Shown here: positions 37,853 to 46,675 of the stretch, in pieces
Position numbering within the stretch: the first letter of the stretch is position 1
Layout: each line of letters starts with the position of its first letter
NCBI RefSeq assembly: GCF_037892605.1
Contig: NZ_JBBKTU010000001.1
Location: forward strand, 4,030,001-4,094,000
Source: Lacibacter sp. H407
GTDB lineage: Bacteria; Bacteroidota; Bacteroidia; Chitinophagales; Chitinophagaceae
Length of the DNA: 64,000 bases
Direction of reading: 5' to 3'
Notes under the pieces: model-generated
Database searches by the model: none
Told to the model about the DNA's origin: nothing
Seen by the model: the letters and a program-made list of their open reading frames with translations, nothing else
Made by a program: the position numbers and the translations under genes

Positions 37853-37884
37853 TTCGTACCTCGTACTTCTTACCTCCTACTTCG
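37853..37884. repeat. Heptamer tandem array b (TTCGTAC type)
   Basis: TTCGTAC, CTCGTAC, TTCTTAC, CTCCTAC, TTCG, running right up to the stop codon of the permease gene at 37888. The unit is the reverse complement of GAAGTAC-type arrays at 52234 and 56573. Confidence 0.75.
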
Positions 37885-37887
37885 GCA

Positions 37888-39120
37888 TCACTCAAACCGC
37901 AGCGCCTTCACCGGACTCATCTTCCTCACCAACAACGAAGGAATAAATAAAATTAAAAAGCTTACGACAAATGTAACGACGTTGATGAGCACTACCTGCC
38001 ACCACAATACACGAATGGGTGCAGTAGAAACATAGTACGCAGCTTCATCCAGTTTAATAAAGCCTGTTGTTTGTTGCAGCCAGCAAATACCAAGACCCAA
38101 CACGGTGCCTAATGTTAATCCTACCAAAGTAATGATCAATGCCTGGTTCCAGAAAATCACCTGTACCTGCCCGTTAGTTGCACCGGTGGCTTTGAGCAAC
38201 CCTATCATACGAGAGCGTTCAAGTACAAGAATAATTAAGCAGGAAATTAAATTGATGACTGCTACAATACACATGATGATTAAGATCACCGTTTTATTGG
38301 TGCTTTGTAATGCCAGCCAATCGAAGATGTTCGGATAAATTTCACGCAGCGGTGTACTGAACCAAACAACAGGTAACTGATCGAGCAGTTGATTGTTGGT
38401 TTTGTAATCGGTGCGGTAATCTTTCAAGGTTATTTCATAACCCCCGATCTGTGTATTACTCCATCCGTTTAAACGCCGGATGAGATTCATATCAATGATC
38501 GCAAATGTTTTATCGTATTCCTCGATCCCTGTTTTATAAATACCGCTTACGGTAACAGGCCGCACACGGGGGGCCGTGCTGTTGTTATCAATAAAATAAA
38601 TAAGGATCCGGTCGCCCACTTTGGCATTGATCTGCTTGGCCGTGTACGTTGAAATAACGATCTCGTTGTTCTGTACACTATCGTCAAACGCCAGCCACTT
38701 TCCTTCCTGCATGAAAGGTTGTAACCGTTTGCTGGAAAATTGTTTGTCCACTCCTTTCAACAATACCCCTTCAATGGTTTCATTGGTTTTCAACATTGCC
38801 GATTTGGTTGCAAATGCATCCACCAGTTGCACATTGGGATGTGATTTGAGGATTTGATAAACCGAATCGTTTTGCTCCACCGGCAATTCTTCTGCCAAAC
38901 CCGAAGCTGACGATTGTTGCTGCTGTACCCGCAAGTGTCCCCAAAAGCTGAATACTTTGCTGCTGACGGTGTATTGAAAGCCTTCTACAAATGCAAAGGC
39001 CAGGATCATGACTGCTACACTGATGGCTGTGGCCACCGTTGACAAGCGGATGATGAACCTTGAAAAGGATTGATTCTTTTGAAAAACCAACCGGCGTGCT
39101 ATAAAGGAGGCAATGTTCAA
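37888..39120 (-). CDS. ABC transporter permease of the LolC/E/FtsX type
   Basis: A ~410-aa permease with one N-terminal helix (VATAISVAVMILAFAFVEGF), a large periplasmic domain and three C-terminal helices (VILIIMCIVAVINLISCLIIL; QALIITLVGLTLGTVLGLGI; VVLINVVTFVVSFLILF), ending with the FtsX-type tail RKMSPVKALRFE. I place the start at TTG 39120 (LNIASFIARRL). The upstream frame to 39243 runs through the inverted repeat at 39166-39230 and has no family match. Possible lipoprotein release or macrolide-type export. The ATPase partner is not adjacent. Confidence 0.83.
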   Translation of the reverse strand: MNIASFIARRLVFQKNQSFSRFIIRLSTVATAISVAVMILAFAFVEGFQYTVSSKVFSFWGHLRVQQQQSSASGLAEELPVEQNDSVYQILKSHPNVQLVDAFATKSAMLKTNETIEGVLLKGVDKQFSSKRLQPFMQEGKWLAFDDSVQNNEIVISTYTAKQINAKVGDRILIYFIDNNSTAPRVRPVTVSGIYKTGIEEYDKTFAIIDMNLIRRLNGWSNTQIGGYEITLKDYRTDYKTNNQLLDQLPVVWFSTPLREIYPNIFDWLALQSTNKTVILIIMCIVAVINLISCLIILVLERSRMIGLLKATGATNGQVQVIFWNQALIITLVGLTLGTVLGLGICWLQQTTGFIKLDEAAYYVSTAPIRVLWWQVVLINVVTFVVSFLILFIPSLLVRKMSPVKALRFE

Positions 39121-39165
39121 ATCTTTATCTTTGAAAGGTTGTAAAACTAATGGTTTCTGTGAATA

Positions 39166-39230
39166 AAGGTTGCCAACCTTGTATGGGGTTGCAGATTTTT
39201 TCAGCATTTTACAAGAAGGTTGGCAACCTT
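39166..39230. repeat. Large inverted repeat AAGGTTGCCAACCTT
   Basis: Arms 39166-39180 and 39216-39230 are exact 15-bp reverse complements (35-bp spacer), and each arm is itself nearly palindromic. It lies between the permease start and the T9SS plug gene, which diverge. The word recurs as GTTGCCAA at 18739. A REP-like palindrome is likely. Confidence 0.7.
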
Positions 39231-39297
39231 GCACAAAAAGCAACTATTTCCACTTGTTTTGAATCTCTGTAACGTCAGGTTATAAATAAACAGCATC

Positions 39298-40602
39298 ATG
39301 CACCAGATCAAACGCCTTTTTCCTTTTCTTGTTTCAGGTTTCTTTTTCTGCAGCACCGTTGCTGCACAGCAGGCCGATAAAATATACAAAAGCAATATCC
39401 GTTCGGTCAAGTTCCATGCAAAAGGCGATCAGCTGAGCTACCCCATTATGCGGTTGAACAGTAACGATCAGCTGGAGCTTCATTTTGATGATATGGATGC
39501 CGATGTAAAATATTATTCCTACACATTTGCACTTTGCAATGCCGACTGGACACCCGCCATGGTAAGTCAGTTCGATTATATGAAAGGATTTTCGAACGTA
39601 CGCATCAACACCTATCGCAATTCTTCGCTTGTACTTACCCGTTATACGCATTATACCTGCAACCTGCCCGACCGGAATACATCGCCCACCAAAAGCGGCA
39701 ATTATATTTTGAAAGTTTTTGTAAATGGCGATACATCGCAAGTGGCATTTACCAAGCGTTTTTTGGTGCTTGATACAAGAATTACTGCCGGCGCTACAGT
39801 AGTGCAGCCGTTCAATACGTTTATTGGTAAAACACATCAGAAATTACAGTTCAGCGTTAATGCACAAAACATTAAACCCACCAATATTTTTCAACAGATC
39901 AAAGTAGTGATTCTGCAGAACTATCGTTGGGATAATAGTATTACCAACCTTCAGCCAACATTTATCCGCCAGAATATTCTTGAATACAATACCGAAAACC
40001 AGGCATTGTTTCCGGCACAGAAAGAATGGCGATGGGTTGATCTTACAAGTTTCCGTTTACAAACCGATCGTGTAGAGAAAGGTGATTATACCAACACGGG
40101 ACAAACATTATACATAAAACCTGAAGGCGAACGGAAAGATCTGCGGTACATGTACTACCGGGATTTCAATGGCTTTTACCAGTTGATGAATATTGAACAG
40201 AACAATCCGTATTGGCAGGGCGATTATGCAACAGTATTGTTCCGCTATTCAACGCCCGATCGTTCAGCGATACCCAATAAAGATTTGTACATTTTTGGTG
40301 AGTTTACCAACTATGAATTAACGGATGCCAATCGCTTAATTTTTAATGAAGAAACAGGCATGTACGAAAACAAACAGATGTTGAAGCAAGCTTTGTACGA
40401 TTATATTTATGTAACGAAGGATAAAAAAACAAATGAGGTAAGCACCGAAGTAACAGAAGGCAACTGGTGGGAAGCAGAGAACACATACACCATTCTTGTG
40501 TATTACAAACCATTGGGCGGACGTGTTGATGAATTAGTTGGCATGATGCAGGTAAACTCGTTGGCAAACAGACCGAACTTTAATAACAACAGAATATTGT
40601 AA
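39298..40602 (+). CDS. Type IX secretion plug protein (DUF5103)
   Basis: A 434-aa exported protein (signal MHQIKRLFPFLVSGFFFCSTVAAQ). It matches DUF5103, now known as the T9SS plug family: KIYKSNIRSVKFHAKGDQLSYP, LHFDDMDADVKYYSYTFALCN, and the C-terminal YTILVYYKPLGGRVDELVG. In the SprA translocon structure the plug closes the periplasmic end of the channel. That fits with the T9SS sorting domains of the proteins at 60999 and 62031. It is divergent from the permease gene and followed by heptamer array c and the SRP RNA. Confidence 0.88.
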   Translation: MHQIKRLFPFLVSGFFFCSTVAAQQADKIYKSNIRSVKFHAKGDQLSYPIMRLNSNDQLELHFDDMDADVKYYSYTFALCNADWTPAMVSQFDYMKGFSNVRINTYRNSSLVLTRYTHYTCNLPDRNTSPTKSGNYILKVFVNGDTSQVAFTKRFLVLDTRITAGATVVQPFNTFIGKTHQKLQFSVNAQNIKPTNIFQQIKVVILQNYRWDNSITNLQPTFIRQNILEYNTENQALFPAQKEWRWVDLTSFRLQTDRVEKGDYTNTGQTLYIKPEGERKDLRYMYYRDFNGFYQLMNIEQNNPYWQGDYATVLFRYSTPDRSAIPNKDLYIFGEFTNYELTDANRLIFNEETGMYENKQMLKQALYDYIYVTKDKKTNEVSTEVTEGNWWEAENTYTILVYYKPLGGRVDELVGMMQVNSLANRPNFNNNRIL

Positions 40603-40666
40603 GAACAGAATCGGTTTACATTATCAACCGCCGTCAGGTTTTAAACTACTGACAGGGTTTTGAACA

Positions 40667-40705
40667 AACTTTAAAACTTTCAACTTTTCAACCTTCAACT
40701 TTTCC
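40667..40705. repeat. Heptamer tandem array c (CAACTTT type)
   Basis: Seven-base periodic pyrimidine-rich units (ACTTTAA, AACTTTC, AACTTTT, CAACCTT, CAACTTT) between the plug gene and the SRP RNA promoter. Confidence 0.65.
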
Positions 40706-40715
40706 CTCATTCCCC

Positions 40716-40723
40716 TATCTTTG
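40716..40723 (+). promoter_or_regulatory. -7 promoter element of the SRP RNA gene
   Basis: TATCTTTG exactly matches TAnnTTTG. The first base of the SRP RNA stem (40728) lies five bases further, where transcription should start. No clear TTG at -33, as heptamer array c occupies that place. Confidence 0.65.
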
Positions 40724-40727
40724 CGCC

Positions 40728-40822
40728 GGCAGGTCTTGCACGACCAGCTCCTGCTGAACTCCCCCAGGGTGGGAACGCAGCAAGGGTAAGCGGTTGTAGC
40801 GGTGCGATGTAAGTAACCTGCC
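40728..40822 (+). ncRNA. ffs: Signal recognition particle RNA (4.5S type)
   Basis: Small bacterial SRP RNA, partner of Ffh in targeting membrane proteins. The universal apical domain is unmistakable (CTGAACTCCCCCAGGG, then GGAACGCAGCAAGGGTA, with the GGAA tetraloop-like turn). The ends pair as GGCAGGT (40728-40734) and ACCTGCC (40816-40822). A poly-T tract (40824-40830) ends the transcript. Frames overlapping it on either strand are not genes. Confidence 0.95.
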
Positions 40823-40900
40823 ATTTTTTTCTTTTTCTGTTTGAAGATGCCCCTTTACAAACTGAGCATTTTTCATCTTCAAAACAACCAAACTTTTACA

Positions 40901-41554
40901 ATGAAATTTTTTATTGACACGGCCGACCTCGCCCAAATCAAAGAAGCCAATGAATTAGGAATTCTTGATGGCGTTACTACCAATCCTTCGTTAATGGCCA
41001 AAGTAGGCATTAAAGGAACCGATGCCATCATGCAGCATTACAAAACCATTTGCGAATTGGTGGATGGCGATATCAGTGCAGAAGTGATCAGCACCGATTT
41101 TGCAGGCATGGTTGAAGAAGGTAAAAAACTGGCTGCAATTCACCCAAACATTGTGGTGAAAGTGCCGATGATCAAAGATGGTATTAAAGCCTTAAAATAT
41201 TTTAGCGATAACGGTATTAAAACCAACTGTACGTTAGTATTCAGTGCGGGCCAGGCAATTCTTGCGGCAAAAGCAGGTGCTACATATGTATCTCCTTTTA
41301 TTGGCCGTATTGACGATGGCGGTTGGGATGGTATGGAGTTGATCGGTCAAATTGCTAATATCTACTCATTGCAGGGTTTTGAAACAGAAATTCTTGCCGC
41401 ATCGATCCGCACACCGTTGCACATTATCCAGGCAGCTGAATTAGGCGCAAATGTTTGTACCTGTCCGTTGAGTTCAATCCTTGGTTTGTTAAAACACCCG
41501 TTAACAGATATTGGCTTGGCGCAATTTTTAGAAGATGCAAAGAAGTTTCAATAA
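40901..41554 (+). CDS. fsa: Fructose-6-phosphate aldolase (transaldolase-like)
   Basis: A 217-aa single-domain aldolase (ATG 40901, [13 protein letters not shown]; the frame extends upstream into the SRP terminator region, which is not translated). The Schiff-base lysine is Lys87 in VVKVPM, with TTNPS (residues 26-30) and NCTLVFS also present. FSA/TalC enzymes interconvert fructose-6-phosphate with dihydroxyacetone and glyceraldehyde-3-phosphate. Many Bacteroidetes members are annotated as transaldolase, so pentose-phosphate use is equally likely. A 9-bp inverted repeat (40841-40849 with 40874-40882) lies in its leader. Own terminator follows. Confidence 0.9.
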   Translation: MKFFIDTADLAQIKEANELGILDGVTTNPSLMAKVGIKGTDAIMQHYKTICELVDGDISAEVISTDFAGMVEEGKKLAAIHPNIVVKVPMIKDGIKALKYFSDNGIKTNCTLVFSAGQAILAAKAGATYVSPFIGRIDDGGWDGMELIGQIANIYSLQGFETEILAASIRTPLHIIQAAELGANVCTCPLSSILGLLKHPLTDIGLAQFLEDAKKFQ

Positions 41555-41571
41555 GTAAACTCTTTATCCAC

Positions 41572-41602
41572 AAAAAGCTCCTGTAACCGGGAGCTTTTTT
41601 TT
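41572..41602 (+). terminator. fsa terminator
   Basis: Stem AAAAAGCTCC / GGAGCTTTTT around TGTAACCG, then a T8 run, 18 bp past the fsa stop. It also faces the convergent gene at 41627. Confidence 0.85.
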
Positions 41603-41626
41603 ATGCATTGTATAAACGAATGAATA

Positions 41627-42067
41627 CTACGCTGAAAGTTTTTCTACATCAAGCAATTCGTTATCCTTGTTTTCAATAAACTGTTTTCTGTAACGGGCAA
41701 CCTGTGTCCAATAAATAATCCAACAGATCAACGCTCCCAACCCGAAGAAGAAACCAATAACAGGCATTAGGCTTGCAATAGCCAGGAGTGCATAAATATT
41801 ACCGATATCTTTTGTTGGTGTTTGCTGCGTGTAGGTAATATTTAACCTGTCGCACTCCTGTTTTATGGAAGCCGCCAATTTATTGATCACTACAAACATC
41901 CAAATGAGATTAAAGAGTGGAATGAGTAGCAGCCATACCTGCGAAGGAACAATCCTTCTGTTTTGAATTGAAATTTGTTCTGCTGTTCGGTAAAGAGTCA
42001 ATACAAAAAAAATGTATGGTACAAGAAATGCCAGCAAAAAGGCTAACTGAATAAGTCCACCCATCAT
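41627..42067 (-). CDS. Small membrane protein, 146 aa
   Basis: Three membrane helices: ~4-26 (GLIQLAFLLAFLVPYIFFVLTL), ~44-64 (VWLLLIPLFNLIWMFVVINKL) and ~91-118 (YALLAIASLMPVIGFFFGLGALICW). The loop NRRIVPSQVW before the second helix is seen in other Bacteroidetes membrane proteins of unknown function. It is the last gene of a run with the sirtuin gene 9 bp upstream, so probably cotranscribed. No role proposed. Confidence 0.68.
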   Translation of the reverse strand: MMGGLIQLAFLLAFLVPYIFFVLTLYRTAEQISIQNRRIVPSQVWLLLIPLFNLIWMFVVINKLAASIKQECDRLNITYTQQTPTKDIGNIYALLAIASLMPVIGFFFGLGALICWIIYWTQVARYRKQFIENKDNELLDVEKLSA

Positions 42068-42076
42068 CGTTTAATT

Positions 42077-42769
42077 TTAGAGGAAAGATAATAATCGTTC
42101 CCGTAATTCCTTCACTCCTTCTGTTGCCGGTTTTTCAATCGCAGTTACATTCTCTATTGCAGATGTATATGGAATCTTTTTATCGACAATGAATTTGGGA
42201 ATAGCATCTGCAGCTATAGTAATTAATCCGGCTGCCGGGTAAACAATTAATGATGTGCCGACTACTGCAAAAAAATCGGCTTTCTCTACAATGGGCACAG
42301 CTTCTTCAATCATCGGCACCGCTTCTTCAAACCATACAATATGCGGACGAAGCTGTGCACCATCCTCCGCTTTATCTCCTAGCATAATATCACCTTTAAC
42401 ATCATAGATCAAATGCTCGTCACGTTCGCTACGCATTTTTAGTATCTGCCCATGCAGATGAAGAATATTGGTGGAGCCGCCACGTTCGTGCAAGTCGTCA
42501 ATGTTTTGTGTGATGATGGTAACATCAAAATCATTTTCCAATTCAGCTAAACCAATATGTGCTGCATTGGGTTGGGCGTTCAACACATCCTTTCTTCTGT
42601 AATTATAAAAATCAAGCACCAGTTGCGGATTCTTTCGCCATGCACGTGGTGTGGCAACATCTTCTATTTGATAACCTTCCCATAAACCATCACTGTCACG
42701 AAATGTACGCAAGCCACTCTCGGCACTGATGCCTGCTCCGGTGAGTACAACCAGTTTCTTTTTGTGCAT
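42077..42769 (-). CDS. cobB: NAD-dependent protein deacylase (sirtuin CobB), cysteine-free
   Basis: A 230-aa class III sirtuin. GAGIS (11-15), TQNIDDLH (87-94) and the catalytic His106 (HLHG) are present, as is the Tyr55-x-x-Arg58 pair that selects succinyl-lysine in SIRT5 and CobB. Desuccinylation or demalonylation of cytoplasmic proteins is therefore predicted. The protein has no cysteine at all, so the usual four-Cys zinc site between residues ~110 and 140 is missing. It is preceded by the flavin reductase gene (22 bp) and followed by the 146-aa membrane protein (9 bp). Confidence 0.9.
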   Translation of the reverse strand: MHKKKLVVLTGAGISAESGLRTFRDSDGLWEGYQIEDVATPRAWRKNPQLVLDFYNYRRKDVLNAQPNAAHIGLAELENDFDVTIITQNIDDLHERGGSTNILHLHGQILKMRSERDEHLIYDVKGDIMLGDKAEDGAQLRPHIVWFEEAVPMIEEAVPIVEKADFFAVVGTSLIVYPAAGLITIAADAIPKFIVDKKIPYTSAIENVTAIEKPATEGVKELRERLLSFL

Positions 42770-42791
42770 ACATCAAAAATAAAGAAAGAGT

Positions 42792-43421
42792 TTAATCGAT
42801 GCGGGTAAGTTCTTTGCCCGGCTTTGCATAACTGTACCTTGCCAGCTTCTCCGTTGCATAATACCCATCAATACCGAGTGAAGTAATGATGTTGGCTTTC
42901 TCCAAATCAAGAAAACCATCAGCAGCCAATATCTGTTCATCTGCAAACACAGCTGTAACTGCACCAATCACAAAAAATGTATTGTTGAATTTGATGGGAA
43001 TGATCTCTTTTAATTCCATGGCATATTTCACCGGACTTTCAAACACAAATGGAGCTTTGCTGTGTTCCGTCAATTCTTCGGTTAACCCAACAGCGTTAAA
43101 TTCACTCTCTGCATACTTTGCACTGGTTTGATGCGCCTGTTCAATGAGATTTGCAGGAATAAGATTGATAGTATATGCTCCCGTTTCTTCAATATTCCCG
43201 AGTGTATGCGGCGCAGCTTCACGTGGTCGGTTTACAAACCCGATGAGTGCAGGATCAGCTCCGATATGTACAATATTGCTGAAAATAGCGAGATTACTGA
43301 CTCCTTCATTGTTAACAGTCGCAATTAAACTGGCACTTTTAAAACCACTGAGACTGTTGATGAAATTACCTCTGTAAAAACGTTCCCAACTCTGAATATC
43401 TGCCAAACTGAAGAAAGCCAT
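42792..43421 (-). CDS. Flavin reductase-family FMN-binding protein
   Basis: A 209-aa FMN-binding split barrel with the family core SGFKSASLIATVNNEGVSNLAIFSN split over two strands, then DPALIGFVNRPREAAPHTLGNIEETG and YTINLIP. Members reduce flavin with NAD(P)H or bind FMN as a donor for other enzymes. It begins a three-gene unit with cobB. It is divergent from the photolyase operon with only 51 bp between start codons, which raises the possibility that it supplies reduced flavin to the photolyases. That is inference. Confidence 0.85.
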   Translation of the reverse strand: MAFFSLADIQSWERFYRGNFINSLSGFKSASLIATVNNEGVSNLAIFSNIVHIGADPALIGFVNRPREAAPHTLGNIEETGAYTINLIPANLIEQAHQTSAKYAESEFNAVGLTEELTEHSKAPFVFESPVKYAMELKEIIPIKFNNTFFVIGAVTAVFADEQILAADGFLDLEKANIITSLGIDGYYATEKLARYSYAKPGKELTRID

Positions 43422-43472
43422 TGTTCTTTTTGAATGCTAAACATTCTGCATTGAAAATTGTTGTGTTTTTCT

Positions 43473-44954
43473 ATGAGTTCTGTTACGTTGATTTTTCCTC
43501 ACCAATTGTTCAAGTCGCATCCGGCACTTGATGGAAGCCGTCCTGTTTATTTGATCGAAGAATGGTTATTTTTCCGTCAATACAAATTCCATAAGCAGAA
43601 GCTGCTGCTGCACCGTGCATCGATGCAGTTTTATGCACAATGGCTGAAAGAAAATACTTACGAGGTAAACTATATTGAAACAACCGAAGCAGAAAATGAT
43701 GTACGCAAACTGATTGCTTCGTTGGCAAAACAACAGATCACTGAAATTCATATTGCTGATGTGGCTGATAACTGGTTATTGAAACGCATCAAAGAAACCT
43801 GCCTGCAGCACAAGATCAAACTCATCATTCATGCAACACCGGGCTTTTTGAATACGATGGATGAGGTAGCTGATTACTTCAGCAAAAAGAAAACTTATTT
43901 CCAAACCGACTTCTATACACATCAACGCAAGCTGCGAAAGATATTATTAGAGAAAGATGGCAAACCACTCGGCGGAAAATGGACCTTTGATGCAGAGAAC
44001 AGGGAAAAATATCCGAAGAAGCAAACACCGCCTGTTGTAAAGTTTCCAAAACAAAACAGCTACATCAAAGAAGCTACCGACTATGTAGAAAAGCATTTTG
44101 CTGATAACTATGGTTCCGTTGATGCTCCGCACTTTTTTGTTTGCAGTTTTGATGAAGCGGAGCAATGGCTTGATGAATTTATTGAACAACGTTTTCAACA
44201 GTTCGGCATTTATGAAGATGCGATTGTAACGAAAGAAGACATCCTGCATCACTCGGTGTTAACTCCCATGCTTAACATTGGTTTGCTTACACCGCAACAG
44301 GTGTTGGACAAAGTGCTGAACGAGGCAGCGAAGCATAATATACCACTCAACTCATTAGAAGGTTTTGTGCGACAGGTCATGGGCTGGCGTGAGTTCATCC
44401 GCATTGTGTACGAACGTGAAGGCACAAAACAACGCACCACCAACTACTGGCAGTTCAAACGGAAAATACCGGAGAGTTTCTGGAATGGTACAACTGGAAT
44501 TTTACCGATTGATGAAACAATAAAAAAAGTATTGAAGACGGGTTATTGTCACCACATTGAACGCCTGATGGTGCTGGGTAATTTTATGTTGCTCTGCGAA
44601 TTTGATCCTGATGAAGTATATCGTTGGTTCATGGAACTATTTATTGATTCGTATGATTGGGTGATGGTGCCTAATGTATATGGCATGACGCAGTTTGCAG
44701 ATGGCGGACTCATGACCACCAAACCCTACGTCAGCGGCAGTAATTACTTAATGAAGATGAGTGATTATGAGAAAGGTGATTGGCAACAAGTTTGGGATGG
44801 TTTGTTCTGGCGATTTATGCATGTACACAGGAGTTTCTTTTTACAAAATCCACGACTTGGTATGCTGATCAACACATTTGATAAGATGGCGGCTGAAAAA
44901 CAGCAAACCCATTTGAAGAACGCTGAAAAATTTTTACAACAACTTGACCAATGA
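43473..44954 (+). CDS. Cryptochrome/photolyase of the FeS-BCP (PhrB-like) class lacking cluster cysteines
   Basis: A 493-aa FAD protein (ATG 43473, MSSVTLIFPHQLF; a TTG upstream at 43458 is less likely). The N-terminal Rossmann-like part (VTLIFPHQLF, YLIEEWLFFRQYKFHKQKLLLH split by a loop) and the C-terminal helical FAD domain (QVMGWREFIR, TGYCHHIERLMVLGNF, WVMVPNVYGMSQ-type FADGG) place it in the bacterial (6-4) photolyase-related group. PhrB of that class holds an Fe4S4 cluster by four Cys; those positions here are Pro and a shortened loop without Cys (SDYEKGDWQQVWDG). So it likely repairs UV lesions without a cluster. It is the first gene of a six-gene operon. Confidence 0.88.
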   Translation: MSSVTLIFPHQLFKSHPALDGSRPVYLIEEWLFFRQYKFHKQKLLLHRASMQFYAQWLKENTYEVNYIETTEAENDVRKLIASLAKQQITEIHIADVADNWLLKRIKETCLQHKIKLIIHATPGFLNTMDEVADYFSKKKTYFQTDFYTHQRKLRKILLEKDGKPLGGKWTFDAENREKYPKKQTPPVVKFPKQNSYIKEATDYVEKHFADNYGSVDAPHFFVCSFDEAEQWLDEFIEQRFQQFGIYEDAIVTKEDILHHSVLTPMLNIGLLTPQQVLDKVLNEAAKHNIPLNSLEGFVRQVMGWREFIRIVYEREGTKQRTTNYWQFKRKIPESFWNGTTGILPIDETIKKVLKTGYCHHIERLMVLGNFMLLCEFDPDEVYRWFMELFIDSYDWVMVPNVYGMTQFADGGLMTTKPYVSGSNYLMKMSDYEKGDWQQVWDGLFWRFMHVHRSFFLQNPRLGMLINTFDKMAAEKQQTHLKNAEKFLQQLDQ

Positions 44955-45223
44955 ATTTTACAATAGAAGATAAAGACCGCATTATTGAAATGGCCTGGGA
45001 AGACCGTACTCCTTTTGAAGCTATTGAACTGCAGTTCGGCTTGAAGGAAAAAGATGTGATTGCTTTTATGCGTACCAATAGCAAACCATCTAGCTTTCGT
45101 ATGTGGCGCAAACGTATGGCCGGTCGATCCACCAAACACATAGCTTTACGAGGTGATGATGTCAACCGTTTTAAATGTAATCGTCAACGTAGCATCAGCA
45201 TGAACAAAATCAGCAAACGATAA
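44951..45223 (+). CDS. TIGR03643-family protein
   Basis: A 90-aa basic protein (MNFTIEDKDRIIEMAWEDRTPF) with a predicted helix-turn-helix-like pattern and the family's end FRMWRKRMAGRSTKH. TIGR03643 members are of unknown function and are usually encoded beside photolyase genes. The ATGA overlap (4 bp) with the photolyase stop indicates translational coupling. The small, basic, helical form suggests nucleic acid binding, but that is inference. Confidence 0.85.
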   Translation: MNFTIEDKDRIIEMAWEDRTPFEAIELQFGLKEKDVIAFMRTNSKPSSFRMWRKRMAGRSTKHIALRGDDVNRFKCNRQRSISMNKISKR

Positions 45224-45226
45224 ACA

Positions 45227-46675
45227 ATGAACATCCTCCTTACAGGTGCCAATGGTTATATCGGTCAGCGACTCATTCAATTGCTGTTGCAGGAGGATCA
45301 TATCATTTATTGCTGCGTTCGAAACAAAGAACGTTTTGATGCTGAGTATCGTCACCCGAAAATTCATATTATTGAAATTGATTTTCTTAATCCGGGTACG
45401 GTGCAATTACCTGTCGAATTGGATGTGGCTTTTTATCTCATTCATTCCTTGACATCAGCTGCAGGCACATTTGAAGCAGAAGAACAAACCTGCGCAGAAA
45501 ACTTCAATGCACTTATCAAACAAACGAATACGCAACAGATTATTTATCTCGGAGGCATTGTTAATGCGGCGCATTTATCGCAACACCTCACCTCCCGTTT
45601 ACATGTGGAAAGTATTTTAAAAACAACCTCTATTCCGCTAACTATTTTACGTGCAGGTATTATTGTGGGTTCGGGCAGTGCATCGTTTGAGATCATTCGT
45701 GACCTTACAGAGAAACTACCGGTGATGATCACTCCACAATGGCTTAATACCAAATGCCAGCCCATTGCTGTGCGAAATGTATTGCAGTATTTAATGGGTG
45801 TGATGTTGAAAACATCAACCTACAATCAGGATTTTGATATTGGCGGAAATGAAATACTTACTTATAAACAAATGATCTTACAGTTTGCTGAAGTACGTGG
45901 ACTGAAACGCTACATCTATACCTTACCTGTAATGACACCACGCATTTCTTCCTATTGGTTATACTTTCTTACGTCCACTTCTTATCCGCTTGCAGTGAAC
46001 CTGGTAAACAGTATGAAAGTGGATGTGATTTGCCGACCAAATGATCTCGAAAAAGAATTAAACATAAAACCATTTACGTATAAAGAAGCGGTGGCACTTG
46101 CATTTGAAAAGATCGAACAGAACATGGTGGTGAGCAGTTGGAAAGATGCATTCAGCAGCAGCAAAACATCGTTGCAGTTAATGCAATACATGCGTGTACC
46201 GGAGTTTGGTTGTTACCGGGATGTAAAACAACGGGAGATAAAACCCGAGCAGGTGGATGCCATTTTAAAAAAGATCTGGAGCATTGGTGGCGGAACGGGT
46301 TGGTATTACGGCAATCATCTCTGGCTGCTACGTGGCTTTATTGATAAGTTATTTGGCGGTGTTGGTTTACGTCGTGGACGAACAAATACCAGCCGGATTG
46401 AAGCCGGTGATGCATTGGATTTCTGGCGTGTACTGGTAGCAGATAAAACACAAAAACGTTTACTGTTGTATGCTGAAATGAAATTACCCGGTGAAGCCTG
46501 GCTGGAATTCCGCATTATGAAGCTGAAAAATAAATTACAGTTAAGGCAGGTTGCAACCTTTCGTCCGAAAGGAATCTGGGGCCGTTTGTATTGGTACAGT
46601 GTAGTGCCTTTTCACTATTTTATTTTCAATGGCATGATCAATCAACTCATTAAAGAAGAGAAACAGAACGCATGA
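45227..46675 (+). CDS. SDR-family NAD(P)-binding protein with DUF2867 domain
   Basis: A 482-aa fusion. Residues 1-~290 are an atypical short-chain dehydrogenase fold (MNILLTGANGYIGQRLIQLL, with TGANGYIG the nucleotide loop). Residues ~330-480 are DUF2867 (WSIGGGTGWYYG; FWRVLVADKTQKRLLLYAEMKLPGEAW). The same fusion is widespread beside photolyase genes in bacteria, with an undefined role in light or lipid stress. It starts three bp after the TIGR03643 gene and its stop overlaps the next start (ATGA), so all are one operon. Confidence 0.85.
   Translation: MNILLTGANGYIGQRLIQLLLQEDHIIYCCVRNKERFDAEYRHPKIHIIEIDFLNPGTVQLPVELDVAFYLIHSLTSAAGTFEAEEQTCAENFNALIKQTNTQQIIYLGGIVNAAHLSQHLTSRLHVESILKTTSIPLTILRAGIIVGSGSASFEIIRDLTEKLPVMITPQWLNTKCQPIAVRNVLQYLMGVMLKTSTYNQDFDIGGNEILTYKQMILQFAEVRGLKRYIYTLPVMTPRISSYWLYFLTSTSYPLAVNLVNSMKVDVICRPNDLEKELNIKPFTYKEAVALAFEKIEQNMVVSSWKDAFSSSKTSLQLMQYMRVPEFGCYRDVKQREIKPEQVDAILKKIWSIGGGTGWYYGNHLWLLRGFIDKLFGGVGLRRGRTNTSRIEAGDALDFWRVLVADKTQKRLLLYAEMKLPGEAWLEFRIMKLKNKLQLRQVATFRPKGIWGRLYWYSVVPFHYFIFNGMINQLIKEEKQNA

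Noticed and set aside
40715-40936. Frames over and around the SRP RNA
   Set aside because: They coincide with the structural RNA and its terminator.
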